Below, in pieces: positions 43,672 to 53,322 of a stretch of 64,000 nt of DNA. The notes under the pieces were generated by a model. It was not told the origin of the DNA, ran no database searches, and worked only from the letters and a program-made list of their open reading frames with translations. How positions within the stretch are numbered: the first letter of the stretch is position 1; each line of letters begins with the position of its first letter. Position numbers and translations under genes: made by a program. The stretch comes from Crocosphaera sp. (lineage in GTDB: Bacteria; Cyanobacteriota; Cyanobacteriia; Cyanobacteriales; Microcystaceae): contig JASJDN010000001.1 in assembly GCA_030065205.1 (NCBI GenBank), forward strand, positions 43,335 to 107,334, in the 5' to 3' direction.

Positions 43672-45855
43672 ATGCTTAAGCCACTAAAAGATAAACGTCC
43701 GCTTGTGATTGCTTCTAGTGTATTGATACTTGGTGCGATTAGCACGGTTGTCTTGACTCCGAAAGTCGTAGAATGGCTTGAAGATAGACAACAGGCTAAA
43801 ATTGAAACCGCCCTCCAAGAAGATATTAACAAACCTTCTGTTGTCTTCACGTTAGCTGAAGTTCCCCCCCAACAACGACGAGAACAACTCCAAGCCTTGG
43901 CCGCTTCGGAAACCCTATCCCTCGAAAGAAGTCGGTCCCGTTATTTATTGGCCAGTGATCTCCTCAAAGAATACGAAGGGGGGCCGGCCCTACGACAACT
44001 AGAAGGGTTAGAAAAGGAATATCCCACCCTAGTCCCCTATATTCTCCTCAAACGGGGTCGAGGCTACGAATTAACCAATGAAACCTCCTTGGCCCAGAAA
44101 ACCTGGCAAGAATTGATAGAAACCTATCCTGACTCTTTAGCTTCAGCAGAAGCCTTGTATCAACTAGGAAAATATGATGCGGGTTATTGGGAGCAAGCGA
44201 TCGAACAATTTCCTCAACATCCCAATATTCAAAAGGTGATTCGGGAACGGTTAAAAGAAAACCCAAACCAACCAAAATTATTATTATTATTGGCGAACTA
44301 TGCAGCCTATGACCCCCAAACCAATGCTATCCGCGATCGCTTGGTAAACGAATATGCTGGCCAACTCAACCCCGAAGACTGGCAAACCATCGCCGACGGT
44401 TACTGGAGCGTTAATGACTATTACAAGGGGGCTATGGCTTATCAAAAAGCCCCCAAAACCCCCCAAAATTACTATCGCATCGCTAGGGGACAACAAGTAC
44501 AACCCCCAGGAAATAACAAAGAAACGGTGATCGCTGCGTATAGTCGTTTAATATCTGGTTTCCCCAAAGCCGAAGAAACCGCCTTGGCCTTAAAACGATT
44601 GGCGCAATTATCGCCGCCAGAAACCGCCATCACCTATTTGAACGAAATTATCAAAAAATTCCCCGAACAGGCTCCAGAGGCTCTTCTAGATAAGGCTGCA
44701 TTGCTCGATAAGTTGAATAGGAGGGCAGAAGCAGGTAAAGTTCGTGAAACCCTGTTATCCCAATACCCTAACTCCGATGCAACCGCCGACTATCGCTGGC
44801 AAGTGGCCCAAGCAGCAGCCGAAAAGGGGGACGCGCTCAAAGCTTGGACTTGGGCCCAACCCATTACGACCAACAATGCCGATAGTTCCGTTGCCCCGAA
44901 AGCAGCCTTTTGGGTGGGAAAATGGGCCCAAAAGTTAGGTCGTATTGAAGATTCTCAATCCGCTTTTGAACACGTGGTGGCTCGTCATCCTGAATCTTAC
45001 TATGCTTGGCGAGCAGCCGTCCAGTTGGGCTGGAATGTGGGGAATTTTAACAATGTGCGCCAAATGTTACCCCAGGTGAATAAACCGACAACTCGGCCTC
45101 TACCGCCGGCGGGGTCAGAAATGTTTAAGGAGTTGTATCGTTTGGGGGAAGATAACGATGCCATCACTCTCTTTCAAGCAGAAATCGGCGATCGCCAAGA
45201 ATTAACGGTTAATGAAGGCTTTACCGACGCTTTATTAAAGTTAGTTCAAGGAAAAAATCTTCAAGGCATTAATCAAGTTTGGTACCTTCAGAAAAAAGAT
45301 GATCCCAAACAGGAAAAAGAATGGCAACAACTCAGACAAACGGAGAAATATTGGCAAGCTTTATTCCCGTTTCCTTACTATAATACCATCATTGACTGGT
45401 CACAACGTCGTCAATTAAATCCCCTTTTAGTGACCTCTTTAATGCGCCAAGAATCCCGTTTTGAAAAGGAAATTAAGTCCCCAGTGGGGGCAACCGGATT
45501 GATGCAGGTGATGCCAGCAACGGGGGAATGGGTGGCCAATAAAATTAATTTACAAGACTATTCTTTAACTGATCCTGACGATAGCATTAATCTAGGAACT
45601 TGGTACTTAAATTATACCCATTCTAAATACAGTAATAACTCGTTATTAGCGATCGCTAGTTACAACGCAGGACCGGGTAATGTGTCTCAATGGGTGAAAA
45701 GATATCGAGTCAGTGATCCTGATGTTTTTGTCGAAAAAATACCCTTCCGAGAAACGAAAGGGTATGTCGAATCAGTATTTGGTAATTATTGGAATTATCT
45801 ACGGATTTATAATCCAGAAATTGCTCAATTACTACAAAGATATGCTCAGAAATAA
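43672..45855 (+). CDS. Soluble lytic murein transglycosylase (Slt70-like)
   Basis: A protein of 727 residues. An N-terminal membrane or signal anchor (PLVIASSVLILGAISTVVLT) is followed by about 520 residues of TPR-like helical superhelix (ALYQLGKYDAGYWEQAIEQF, ESYYAWRAAVQLGW). The C-terminal lysozyme-like SLT domain has the catalytic glutamate in RQESRFEKEI, then VGATGLMQVMPATGEW and ASYNAGPGNVSQWV. It cleaves peptidoglycan glycan strands with 1,6-anhydro products and acts in the periplasm. The ATG at 43672 is preferred over a GTG five codons earlier; TATAAT at 43633-43638 is a plausible -10 box. Confidence 0.92.
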   Translation: MLKPLKDKRPLVIASSVLILGAISTVVLTPKVVEWLEDRQQAKIETALQEDINKPSVVFTLAEVPPQQRREQLQALAASETLSLERSRSRYLLASDLLKEYEGGPALRQLEGLEKEYPTLVPYILLKRGRGYELTNETSLAQKTWQELIETYPDSLASAEALYQLGKYDAGYWEQAIEQFPQHPNIQKVIRERLKENPNQPKLLLLLANYAAYDPQTNAIRDRLVNEYAGQLNPEDWQTIADGYWSVNDYYKGAMAYQKAPKTPQNYYRIARGQQVQPPGNNKETVIAAYSRLISGFPKAEETALALKRLAQLSPPETAITYLNEIIKKFPEQAPEALLDKAALLDKLNRRAEAGKVRETLLSQYPNSDATADYRWQVAQAAAEKGDALKAWTWAQPITTNNADSSVAPKAAFWVGKWAQKLGRIEDSQSAFEHVVARHPESYYAWRAAVQLGWNVGNFNNVRQMLPQVNKPTTRPLPPAGSEMFKELYRLGEDNDAITLFQAEIGDRQELTVNEGFTDALLKLVQGKNLQGINQVWYLQKKDDPKQEKEWQQLRQTEKYWQALFPFPYYNTIIDWSQRRQLNPLLVTSLMRQESRFEKEIKSPVGATGLMQVMPATGEWVANKINLQDYSLTDPDDSINLGTWYLNYTHSKYSNNSLLAIASYNAGPGNVSQWVKRYRVSDPDVFVEKIPFRETKGYVESVFGNYWNYLRIYNPEIAQLLQRYAQK

Positions 45856-45897
45856 GAGAAAATGATCTGAGTTTAAGAGACAAAAATTACTGAAGCT

Positions 45898-46086
45898 TTA
45901 CTCTTGATAATCACTGTTAATGGTGACATCAAGAGTATTTTCATCAATTTCGATATAGAGAATATTAGGACGACAACACACCTGACAGTCTTCTATATAA
46001 GATTGATAATTGCCTGAACTCAGATCAATAAACGTTGTATTACATTCTCCACAAAACGCACAAGTGTAGTCTGCTGTTGTCTGCAT
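45898..46086 (-). CDS. CPXCG-type cysteine-rich small protein
   Basis: A protein of 62 residues with two paired cysteine motifs, CAFCGECNTTF and CQVCCRPNIL, a predicted zinc ribbon. The spacing and the following acidic C-terminus match the CPXCG motif family of small proteins (PF14255). Function unknown. It lies just 11 bases downstream of the bicarbonate transporter gene, so co-transcription is probable. Confidence 0.8.
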   Translation of the reverse strand: MQTTADYTCAFCGECNTTFIDLSSGNYQSYIEDCQVCCRPNILYIEIDENTLDVTINSDYQE

Positions 46087-46097
46087 TGTTATCTTGA

Positions 46098-47753
46098 TTA
46101 AACTTTGTATGGCTCAATGGAGATGAGAGCTTCTTTGAGAGCTGCAGTGCGATCGCTCATAATATTATCAGGAGAAACAATATCCATCACCCCTAACTTT
46201 CTTAAACGGCTTTCTGCTTGTCCACGTACTCCCACTAAAAAGACGTGACGACCTTTTTCTACCGCCTCTTGAATCGCATTTTCTAAGGCTAAAGAAGAAG
46301 TTACTCCTAGAATGGGAACGTCTGATAAGTCTAACACCAATGCTTGATAATCGTTGATGAGATTATGTTCACGGGAGATAGCTTTAGCCACCCCAAAAAT
46401 CATCGGACCACTGAGATAGAAGAGAAGGACTTTACCATTAGCTTCTTCTAATAATTTTTTTTCTTCAGGTTCGAGGTCAATTTCTTCATCATCAAACGTC
46501 ACTGCTTTGACTGTATCGGCACGATGATTAGACAAACGTTCAATGGTGAGAATATTAGCCACAAAAACACCCACTCCAACCGCTACAATTAAATCCACAA
46601 AGACAGTTAAAGCAATCACCCCGTACATGATAAGAGCAGCTTTAACAGAAATTTTGTGAGCGCGTTTGAGGAAACTCCAGTCCACAATATCGATACCAAC
46701 TTTTAAAGCAATACCAGCTAATACGGCTAAGGGAATACCTTGCAAATACTGACTTAACCCTAACACCACCACTAGCAAAACTAAGGCGCGAGTTAAGCCT
46801 GAAACAGCCGTTCTACCTCCAGTTTGAATGTTAACTACAGTTCCCATGGTGGCACCGGCACCGGCGATACCACCGAATAAACCAGAGGCCAAGTTACCGA
46901 GTCCTTGACCAATTAATTCTTTGTTAGAATCGTGTTCGGTACGGGTTAAACTGTCTGCTACCAAGGATGTCAGTAAAGCATCGATACAACCCAACATAGC
47001 CAAGACTAAACCGTCAACTAACATGGTTTGTATTTGAGCCGGTGTAAAGGTCGGTATTTGTAAACTGGGTAAACCGACAGATATTTCCCCAATACGACGA
47101 ATGTCAGCATTACCAAACAATAAGATAGAAATTAAAGACCCCAAAATTAAAGCGAGTAACTGGGGTGGCATATATTTCTTCAACTTACGAGGATAGAAGA
47201 AAAGAATGGCCACCGTTATGGCCGCCAACAGGGTTTCTAAAGGGTTAATACCACTGATAAGATTGGGGATATTTTGTACCGTCCCCACCACTCCCCCTTT
47301 AGGACTGGCTTGACCCAGAAAGGGTGCAATTTGTAGGATAATTAGAATAACGCCAATTCCTGACATAAAGCCAGATATAACGGTATAGGGCATTAGGGTA
47401 ACGTATTTCCCTAGTTTGAATACCCCGAAAAGAATTTGAAAAACACCCGCCAACATAACCACGGTAAAGGCCATAGCTAAACCCTTATCAGGATTGGCCG
47501 CCGTTAAACTGGCAATCACCGCAGTCATCACCACCGTCATTGGACCGGTAGGTTCAGAAATTAGGGTAGGGGTTCCTCCAAACAAGGCCGCAAAAAAGCC
47601 GACCAAGATGGCTCCCCATAAACCGGCAGAGGCTCCTGCGCCGGAGGCAACCCCGAAGGTTAATGCCATTGGTAAGGCGATAACTGCGGCCGTAATTCCA
47701 CCGAAGATATCACCTTTGACATTTCTAAAGTGAATCGTATTTGTAATTGACAT
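46098..47753 (-). CDS. bicA: SulP-family bicarbonate transporter (BicA type)
   Basis: A protein of 551 residues. It begins ITNTIHFRNVKGDIFGGITA and has about 12-14 hydrophobic segments with the SulP signatures FGVASGAGASAGLWGAI and GTPTLISEPTGPMTVVMTAV. A cytoplasmic STAS domain fills the C-terminus (KVLLFYLSGPMIFGVAKAIS, ALVLDLSDVPILGVTSSLAL). BicA is the low-affinity, high-flux sodium-dependent bicarbonate importer of the cyanobacterial CO2-concentrating mechanism. Other SulP anion transporters are similar, so bicarbonate specificity rests on resemblance. A CPXCG mini-protein follows. Confidence 0.82.
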   Translation of the reverse strand: MSITNTIHFRNVKGDIFGGITAAVIALPMALTFGVASGAGASAGLWGAILVGFFAALFGGTPTLISEPTGPMTVVMTAVIASLTAANPDKGLAMAFTVVMLAGVFQILFGVFKLGKYVTLMPYTVISGFMSGIGVILIILQIAPFLGQASPKGGVVGTVQNIPNLISGINPLETLLAAITVAILFFYPRKLKKYMPPQLLALILGSLISILLFGNADIRRIGEISVGLPSLQIPTFTPAQIQTMLVDGLVLAMLGCIDALLTSLVADSLTRTEHDSNKELIGQGLGNLASGLFGGIAGAGATMGTVVNIQTGGRTAVSGLTRALVLLVVVLGLSQYLQGIPLAVLAGIALKVGIDIVDWSFLKRAHKISVKAALIMYGVIALTVFVDLIVAVGVGVFVANILTIERLSNHRADTVKAVTFDDEEIDLEPEEKKLLEEANGKVLLFYLSGPMIFGVAKAISREHNLINDYQALVLDLSDVPILGVTSSLALENAIQEAVEKGRHVFLVGVRGQAESRLRKLGVMDIVSPDNIMSDRTAALKEALISIEPYKV

Positions 47754-47877
47754 TTTGAACAAGTAATACTCTTGCTTGCGATGCCACGATTTTACTATAG
47801 TTTAATCTTATTGTCGTTGAAAAATAGATAAATTTATGCTAAGCGGTAAAAAGCCCCAAGGTGTTTTTTTGTTCTAC

Positions 47878-47898
47878 TTGACAATTGCACCGATGCAA
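47878..47898 (+). promoter_or_regulatory. TTGACA element overlapping a TTGCA-N4-TGCAA palindrome
   Basis: TTGACA (47878-47883) is followed by the inverted repeat TTGCA (47885-47889) / TGCAA (47894-47898). It lies midway between the divergent starts of bicA and the methyltransferase gene, so it may be a promoter with an operator in its spacer. Confidence 0.35.
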
Positions 47899-48031
47899 TG
47901 AAGATTCATAAATTTAGTACAAATGTAGGGAACACTAGGATTTTAACGTTTTTAGGGATTGGTTGTGAGGCAAGAAAAAATTGTGTTAAGTTCTAAGATA
48001 TTCTATCAAAGCTAATCATTTACCTCTTTAT

Positions 48032-49018
48032 ATGAATTTTCCCTTGTTTCTCATTGTCATTTTTATCTTATCTATATTAAGCATCATCATTTATTTATTA
48101 ACCCCTCGCAGTTATGAATCGGCTGAAACCGTGGCTAATTCTTACGATGAATGGACAGAAGATGGGATTCTAGAATTTTATTGGGGAGAACATATTCATT
48201 TAGGTCATTATGGTTCACCACCCAAACGCAAAGATTTCCTAGAGGCTAAAGCTGATTTTGTCCACGAAATGGTTAAATGGGGTGGTTTAGACAAATTACC
48301 TCAAGAAACCACGGTTTTAGACGTGGGTTGCGGCATAGGAGGCAGTAGCCGTATTTTGGCTAAGGATTACGGGTTTAAGGTGACAGGGGTAACCATCAGT
48401 CCTCAACAGGTAAAACGGGCCCAAGAATTAACCCCTGAAGGGGTTTCCGCTCAATTTCAGGTAGATGATGCCTTGTCCCTTTCTTTCCCAGATAACAGTT
48501 TTGATGTGGTTTGGTCTATTGAAGCCGGTCCCCACATGGAAGATAAACAGAAGTATGCTCAAGAAATGATGCGAGTCTTAAAACCTGGGGGAATTTTAGT
48601 GGTGGCGGATTGGAATCAACGGGATGATCGTCAAAATCCCCTTAATTTTTGGGAAAAACCTTTAATGCGCCAACTTTTAGACCAATGGTCTCATCCTGCT
48701 TTTTCCAGTATTGAAGGGTTTTCCGAACATATTGCAGCAACCGGATGGGTACAAGGGGAAGTAATTACCGCAGATTGGACTCAAGAAACCCTTCCTTCCT
48801 GGTTAGACTCTATTTGGCAGGGTATTATTCGACCCCAAGGGATGATTAAGTTCGGTTTATCCGGTATCATTAAATCCCTGAGAGAAGTTCCCACATTACT
48901 ATTAATGCGTATTGCTTTTGGCACAGGATTATGTCGCTTTGGGATGTTTCGTGCGCGTAAATGTGACTCAGTTTCTCAACTGACAGAAAGTTCAGCAATG
49001 AACAGTCTAGTTGGCTAA
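48032..49018 (+). CDS. MPBQ/MSBQ-type methyltransferase (tocopherol/plastoquinone pathway)
   Basis: A protein of 328 residues. The N-terminus is a membrane helix (LFLIVIFILSILSIIIYLLT). The SAM-binding fold shows VLDVGCGIGGSSRILAKDYG, then VTISPQQVKRAQEL, DVVWSIEAGPHMEDK and MRVLKPGGILVVADW. Length, anchor and the preceding YDEWTEDGILEFYWGEHIHL fit the Synechocystis slr0418 type 2-methyl-6-phytylbenzoquinol methyltransferase. Related gamma-tocopherol methyltransferases are similar, so the exact step is inferred. It is divergent from bicA. Confidence 0.82.
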   Translation: MNFPLFLIVIFILSILSIIIYLLTPRSYESAETVANSYDEWTEDGILEFYWGEHIHLGHYGSPPKRKDFLEAKADFVHEMVKWGGLDKLPQETTVLDVGCGIGGSSRILAKDYGFKVTGVTISPQQVKRAQELTPEGVSAQFQVDDALSLSFPDNSFDVVWSIEAGPHMEDKQKYAQEMMRVLKPGGILVVADWNQRDDRQNPLNFWEKPLMRQLLDQWSHPAFSSIEGFSEHIAATGWVQGEVITADWTQETLPSWLDSIWQGIIRPQGMIKFGLSGIIKSLREVPTLLLMRIAFGTGLCRFGMFRARKCDSVSQLTESSAMNSLVG

Positions 49019-49152
49019 TTGATTGTTTTTGACCACTCGCTTTTGATTTTTGCCTTTGTCCGAAGGGCGCGATAATCTATAGTTTTTTTTCCATAGAAAC
49101 CTGGAAAAAAACGTTACCATAGAATCTAAGTAGTATGATCTCGGTAAAGTCT

Positions 49153-49581
49153 ATGAGTATGGCTTCAACTGAACAAGTTAAAAAATATCTTGCCCATTGG
49201 TTTCAACTGGGTAAAGGTGTCATTTGTCCCAAACGACAAGAAAGGATTCATCCCCAAGTTATTTTCAAAGAACATCATTATTCAACAGAATTTGAACAGT
49301 GTTGGCAAAAAATTCTTCATACCGATGCTGACTGTTATTTAGAGGGGACTGAACAAACCATCCAACAATTATTAAGTCCTGCTTGGGAAATTATGGACTG
49401 TCCCCGTTGTGAGTTACCCATCCCCATGACGGTTGCTGGTGTAGCATCTCCTGTGTGTACCTGTTTTGATTTATCTGGTTGGCCCAATAATGAATTACCC
49501 TCCCCGAGAGTCCCTGCCAATAGTACCACCCATTTACATCGTCTCAAACAAAGATTACAAGATAAAGACGAAAATAACTAA
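49153..49581 (+). CDS. Conserved cyanobacterial hypothetical protein
   Basis: About 142 residues. A central segment has two cysteine pairs (MDCPRCELPI, SPVCTCFDLS) that could bind a metal. The N-terminal part (YLAHWFQLGKGVICPKRQER) is basic. No signal peptide or membrane helix. Three in-frame ATG codons within the first nine codons make the start uncertain. Its stop overlaps a minus-strand fragment of coding-like sequence described under the findings. No function assigned. Confidence 0.6.
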   Translation: MSMASTEQVKKYLAHWFQLGKGVICPKRQERIHPQVIFKEHHYSTEFEQCWQKILHTDADCYLEGTEQTIQQLLSPAWEIMDCPRCELPIPMTVAGVASPVCTCFDLSGWPNNELPSPRVPANSTTHLHRLKQRLQDKDENN

Positions 49582-49772
49582 ACTAATAACTGTTCGGCTG
49601 TTTGAGCTAACTCTGTAGTCACACGGCCAGAATAGGGTTTAATTTAATTAACTAATTTTTTGTTCTTAGTTTGATACAAACCTCCTAGACGATCGATGAT
49701 GGACTGTGGGCTTCGCAATGTTAGAATATATTATGGGCTTTTTCCGTAAACCGCTCTTTGAAGTGTTGACCC

Positions 49773-50405
49773 CTATGAATTTTGCTTAATGTGGTCGGTG
49801 AATCGTCTTAAGACCCCATTGATAAAACGATAACCATCATCATCAGAATAGCGTTTGGCCAGTTCTACGGCTTCGTTGATAGCCACTTTTTCAGGAACCT
49901 CAAGAAACAAGATTTCTGCCACAGCAAGACGCAAAATATCTTGATCGATTTTGGCCAAACGTCTCAACTGCCAATCTTTTAACACCGCCTCTAATTTTTC
50001 GTCAATCTCTTTTTTCCGTCGGTGAACGGTTCCAATCAAATTAACGGCATAGTCTCGCACTTCATATTGACTGGCTAATTGAATGATCTCAGGAAATTCT
50101 ACAGCATTGGCTAAACGATTAATGGCTCCTTGTGTTAGGGTAAGAGCATCCTTAATCATGGTTTTAGCACTCTCTAGCGTTGTAGCACGGGTTTCATACT
50201 CAAACAATTGATTATGTCCCCGTTTAACCTCTGCTGAAGCGGTTTCTAAGGTATCTTGTACCTCACTGGTAAGGGTACGAATGGCGGCTAAAGTCAGCTC
50301 ATTAAGCTCAACTTGGTCTAGTTTTTCAGCTTTTCCTTTAATTTGACTCAGACTCAATAAAGCTAATTCACGGGAAATACGACGGGGTTGCTGACGAGGG
50401 GGCAT
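49773..50405 (-). CDS. nusB: Transcription antitermination factor NusB
   Basis: A protein of 210 residues. The C-terminal ~135 residues form the NusB helical domain: [40 protein letters not shown] and [12 protein letters not shown]. The N-terminal ~70-residue helical extension ([20 protein letters not shown]) is usual in cyanobacteria. NusB binds boxA RNA with S10 (NusE) and prevents termination in rRNA operons. The DUF502 gene lies upstream on the same strand after 115 bases. Confidence 0.93.
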   Translation of the reverse strand: MPPRQQPRRISRELALLSLSQIKGKAEKLDQVELNELTLAAIRTLTSEVQDTLETASAEVKRGHNQLFEYETRATTLESAKTMIKDALTLTQGAINRLANAVEFPEIIQLASQYEVRDYAVNLIGTVHRRKKEIDEKLEAVLKDWQLRRLAKIDQDILRLAVAEILFLEVPEKVAINEAVELAKRYSDDDGYRFINGVLRRFTDHIKQNS

Positions 50406-50520
50406 AAGCGGTTAAATAACTAAAATCTTTAGATTGGAAACGTGGAAAGGGATTGCTTGTTGTTATAGCCTACACCCTATACCCACTATCTTCCCTAAAC
50501 TATAATCTTGTTTTCACCTG

Positions 50521-51276
50521 TTAGCTATCTTCTTCAACCATTAAGGAATGATTTTGGGGTTGTGTCACAGACGTATCAAGATTGATGGCAGGATTATTCT
50601 TAGATTGAGGTAACTGAGGAACAGGGTTCGGAACATTTGGACTCACAATACCCCCAGAAATTAACACTTTGAAGGCATCTTCGATAGAAATGGGCAAGTT
50701 AATCACATCATCAGCCTCAATAATGGCGTACCATCCTGATGTGGGGTTAGGGGTGGTCGGAATAAACACACTTAACATGGGTTTTTCTAGGTGGGTTTGT
50801 AGCGAAGGGCTTAAGGTTCCGGTCACAAACCCGAGACTCCAGACACCCCGACGGGGATATTCCACCATTACCACCCGCCGAAATTTACTTTTGGAGTCTT
50901 TGAAAAGGGTTTCTAAGATTTGTTGTAAGGTTTTATAAACAGCCCCAGCTAAGGGAATGGATTGTAAAATCCGTTCTCCTACATCTAATAACCATCGACC
51001 CGCAATGTTACGGGCCATTAAACCAATCACTAAAATAAACAGCAGAGGCACAGCGAAGCCGACACTGAGATTGAGAATATAACTTAAAATCGGGTCAAGA
51101 CCGTCAAAAGGATTAAGTTGTTTGGGAATTTGAGTTAAAAGATTAATGACCCAAGTGGCAATGGTGATGGTTAACCAGATAGTGGTTGCTAAGGGGATGA
51201 CCACCAGTAGGCCCGCAATTAAATCATTTTTTAAATCTTGTTTAAAACGTTGCAGCACAGAGTACCAACTCTCCAC
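50521..51276 (-). CDS. DUF502 family membrane protein
   Basis: A protein of 251 residues. Two membrane segments lie in the N-terminal half (DLIAGLLVVIPLATTIWLTI and LNLSVGFAVPLLFILVIGLM). The DUF502 body follows with GERILQSIPLAGAVYKTLQQ and VVMVEYPRRGVWSLGFVTGT, then VFIPTTPNPTSGWYAIIEAD. The C-terminus is a Pro/Asn-rich tail. The family occurs with no defined biochemical role and is also found in plants. It precedes nusB on the same strand. Confidence 0.9.
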   Translation of the reverse strand: MESWYSVLQRFKQDLKNDLIAGLLVVIPLATTIWLTITIATWVINLLTQIPKQLNPFDGLDPILSYILNLSVGFAVPLLFILVIGLMARNIAGRWLLDVGERILQSIPLAGAVYKTLQQILETLFKDSKSKFRRVVMVEYPRRGVWSLGFVTGTLSPSLQTHLEKPMLSVFIPTTPNPTSGWYAIIEADDVINLPISIEDAFKVLISGGIVSPNVPNPVPQLPQSKNNPAINLDTSVTQPQNHSLMVEEDS

Positions 51277-51351
51277 TTATATAATACTGTTGATTACAAT
51301 GATGACAATTTAGCTAGATTATGCAATCTAGTAATCATTTTAACAGAAAGT

Positions 51352-51573
51352 GACGGGGTGATGAGGTGACGGGGAGTGTGGGAGGTGTGGGAAGTGTGGG
51401 AGGTGTGGGAGGTGTGGGGAGTCATAAGGTGATGGGGTGACGGGGTGAATATATATCAATGATTTCTCCCAGTCCCCCAGTCTCCCCCTGCTCCCCCTGC
51501 TCCCCCTGCTCCCCCTGCTCCCCCTGCTCCCCCTGCTCCCCCTGCTCCCCCTGCTCCCCCTGCTCCCCCTGCC
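51352..51573 (-). repeat. Composite minisatellite repeat with a conserved core, copy B
   Basis: Relative to copy A (16335-16540) this is inverted. On the plus strand it runs GACGGGGTGATGAGGTGACG, GTGTGGGAG/GTGTGGGAA units, GGTGACGGGGTGAA, the core TATATATCAATGATTTCTCCC (51447-51470, here in pieces), then about ten tandem CTCCCCCTG units (51482-51571). It ends at the thrB stop codon. Confidence 0.85.
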
Positions 51574-52485
51574 TTAATCAACTTTGGCTCCCTGAGTATC
51601 AATAGAAAGCGATCGCACGTCTGCTACAATTTCTAATTGACTCCAAGCATTTTTCATAGCTGTTTCAACGGATTGAATCTTATTAGCACTGGTTAAAGCC
51701 AATAAGGTCGGTCCAGCCCCACTGATAACCATACCATACGCCCCTGCTTTGAGAGCGCATTCTTGCATAAATTCGTAGCCTTCGATGAGTCCTTGACGAT
51801 AGGGTTGATGGAGTTTATCAGCCATCGCTTTACTTAACCATTGTCCATTACCGGTTTCTAAAGCTCTAATCAATAATCCCATACGAGCGATATTGTAGAT
51901 AGCATCCTCTCGCGGTAGGGTTTTTGGTAAAACGGCTCTGGCTTCTTCTGTGGATAATTCAAAGTTAGGAATAGCTACGATGGGAATAATGTCAGAATGC
52001 CAAGGAAGTTGACAGATTTCCCAGTTTTTAGCTTCGCCAACGGATAATTGACAGTTTCCTAATAAGGCAGGAACCACATTATCGGGATGACCTTCTAAAG
52101 CAATGGCCAATTCTATAATTTCTGCTGTCGATAGCGGTTCACCGGCTAAAACGTTAGCCCCCATTAGCCCACCAATAATGGCGGTTGCAGAGCTTCCTAA
52201 CCCTCTGGCAAGGGGAACCCCTAATTTGATATCAAGGGCTATTTTCGGGGGGGTTTTGTTGAGATGGTGGTATAACTGAGTAAAGGCTTGATACAGTAGA
52301 TTATTGCGATCGCGGCTAACTCGATGGGCTTCTGTCCCTGTTACTGTAATACTCAGATCAGTCTCGGCTTCGGGTTGTTCCGTAAACTGAAATTGATTAT
52401 AGAGGCTCAAGGCTGCACCAATACAGTCAAACCCTGGCCCGATATTGGCCGTTGTTGCAGGAACGGTAACGGTAACAGTAGACAT
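51574..52485 (-). CDS. thrB: Homoserine kinase
   Basis: A protein of 303 residues of the GHMP kinase fold. Motif 1 is [20 protein letters not shown], the ATP-binding loop is [20 protein letters not shown] and motif 3 is [18 protein letters not shown]. It phosphorylates homoserine for threonine synthesis. The start is set at MSTVTVTVP; an ATG three codons earlier is also possible. Single gene; its stop is immediately followed by a tandem repeat. Confidence 0.94.
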   Translation of the reverse strand: MSTVTVTVPATTANIGPGFDCIGAALSLYNQFQFTEQPEAETDLSITVTGTEAHRVSRDRNNLLYQAFTQLYHHLNKTPPKIALDIKLGVPLARGLGSSATAIIGGLMGANVLAGEPLSTAEIIELAIALEGHPDNVVPALLGNCQLSVGEAKNWEICQLPWHSDIIPIVAIPNFELSTEEARAVLPKTLPREDAIYNIARMGLLIRALETGNGQWLSKAMADKLHQPYRQGLIEGYEFMQECALKAGAYGMVISGAGPTLLALTSANKIQSVETAMKNAWSQLEIVADVRSLSIDTQGAKVD

Positions 52486-52598
52486 AAGAATCATGGGTTA
52501 ATGTTCTCGATTTATTGTATCGATCTCAAGCCCATAAATTAATTAAGAAATCTAGTAATTTGTTCTATAGTAAAAATAACTAATTAAAACAAAAGATC

Positions 52599-52745
52599 AT
52601 GAAAAAACAAAAAGATTGTCATCATTGTGAAGGAAAAGGATACATTGAGATCCGAGATTGTAGTGCAGAAATCCAAAGAGAAGAAACTTGTGTATTTTGT
52701 GAAGGAACGGGGCAAGTTATTGAAGAAAAAGAGGTTAAAAATTAA
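52599..52745 (+). CDS. 48-residue DnaJ-like zinc-finger mini-protein
   Basis: A small gene read by eye. It encodes MKKQKDCHHCEGKGYIEIRD followed by 28 further residues, among them CVFCEGTGQVIEEK. Two CxxCxGxG units (CHHCEGKG and CVFCEGTG) reproduce half of the DnaJ central zinc-binding domain, enough for one Cys4 zinc site. It may act as a thiol or zinc protein or a protein-folding helper; this is an inference from the fold. An AAAAGATC stretch rather than a good Shine-Dalgarno precedes the ATG, and the next gene is convergent with an 8-base gap. Confidence 0.75.
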   Translation: MKKQKDCHHCEGKGYIEIRDCSAEIQREETCVFCEGTGQVIEEKEVKN

Positions 52746-52752
52746 TTCAATT

Positions 52753-53238
52753 CTAAGTTTTCGGATACCAAGATTCGTCAAGAATTTCCTCTAAAGTAAA
52801 CGGACATTGGGTTGGATATTCAGACTCATCTCTTTTAATAACTTTACGTCCATCAGCCCGTTTGCCTTCTTTAATGGCTAAATCTCTAGCATCGGGATAG
52901 GCATTTTCTATCGCAGTTGGTAAATATTTTTTGATAGGTTTATACTTTTGTTGGGCTTTAAGAATGCGTTTTCTGTGTTCATCAATGGAATTATACCAAC
53001 TATTATTCATCCAATCAGGGGCATCTTTTTGTACAGCCAATTTTAAAAGATGGGCAATCAAAATAATTAGATTACTCTCAACTGTTTCTTTGGGATCTCC
53101 CATTTCTAAATTTTCTATTAAATGCTCAAAATCAATTTTTTCCCAATTACGGGTTTTTAATGCTTCAATTTGGGATTGTGTCCATTGAGCATAATCTGTT
53201 TCATATAATGACTGTTTTGTTGAAATTGTTGGTTTCAT
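52753..53238 (-). CDS. DUF29 family protein
   Basis: A protein of 161 residues with the DUF29 pattern: LYETDYAQWTQSQIEALKTR, then IDFEHLIENLEMGDPKETVE, LIILIAHLLKLAVQKDAPDW and a C-terminal CPFTLEEILDESWYP. The family is abundant in cyanobacteria and is helical. Its function is unknown, and toxin-antitoxin or mobile links have been suspected. It stands alone. Confidence 0.9.
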   Translation of the reverse strand: MKPTISTKQSLYETDYAQWTQSQIEALKTRNWEKIDFEHLIENLEMGDPKETVESNLIILIAHLLKLAVQKDAPDWMNNSWYNSIDEHRKRILKAQQKYKPIKKYLPTAIENAYPDARDLAIKEGKRADGRKVIKRDESEYPTQCPFTLEEILDESWYPKT

Positions 53239-53322
53239 ATAGGAATCTGGAATGATCTCATTATTTTTTCTAGGTTATCATAATTGAATTTCTGCGATCG
53301 TTTGATGCGATAGATTATGGTG

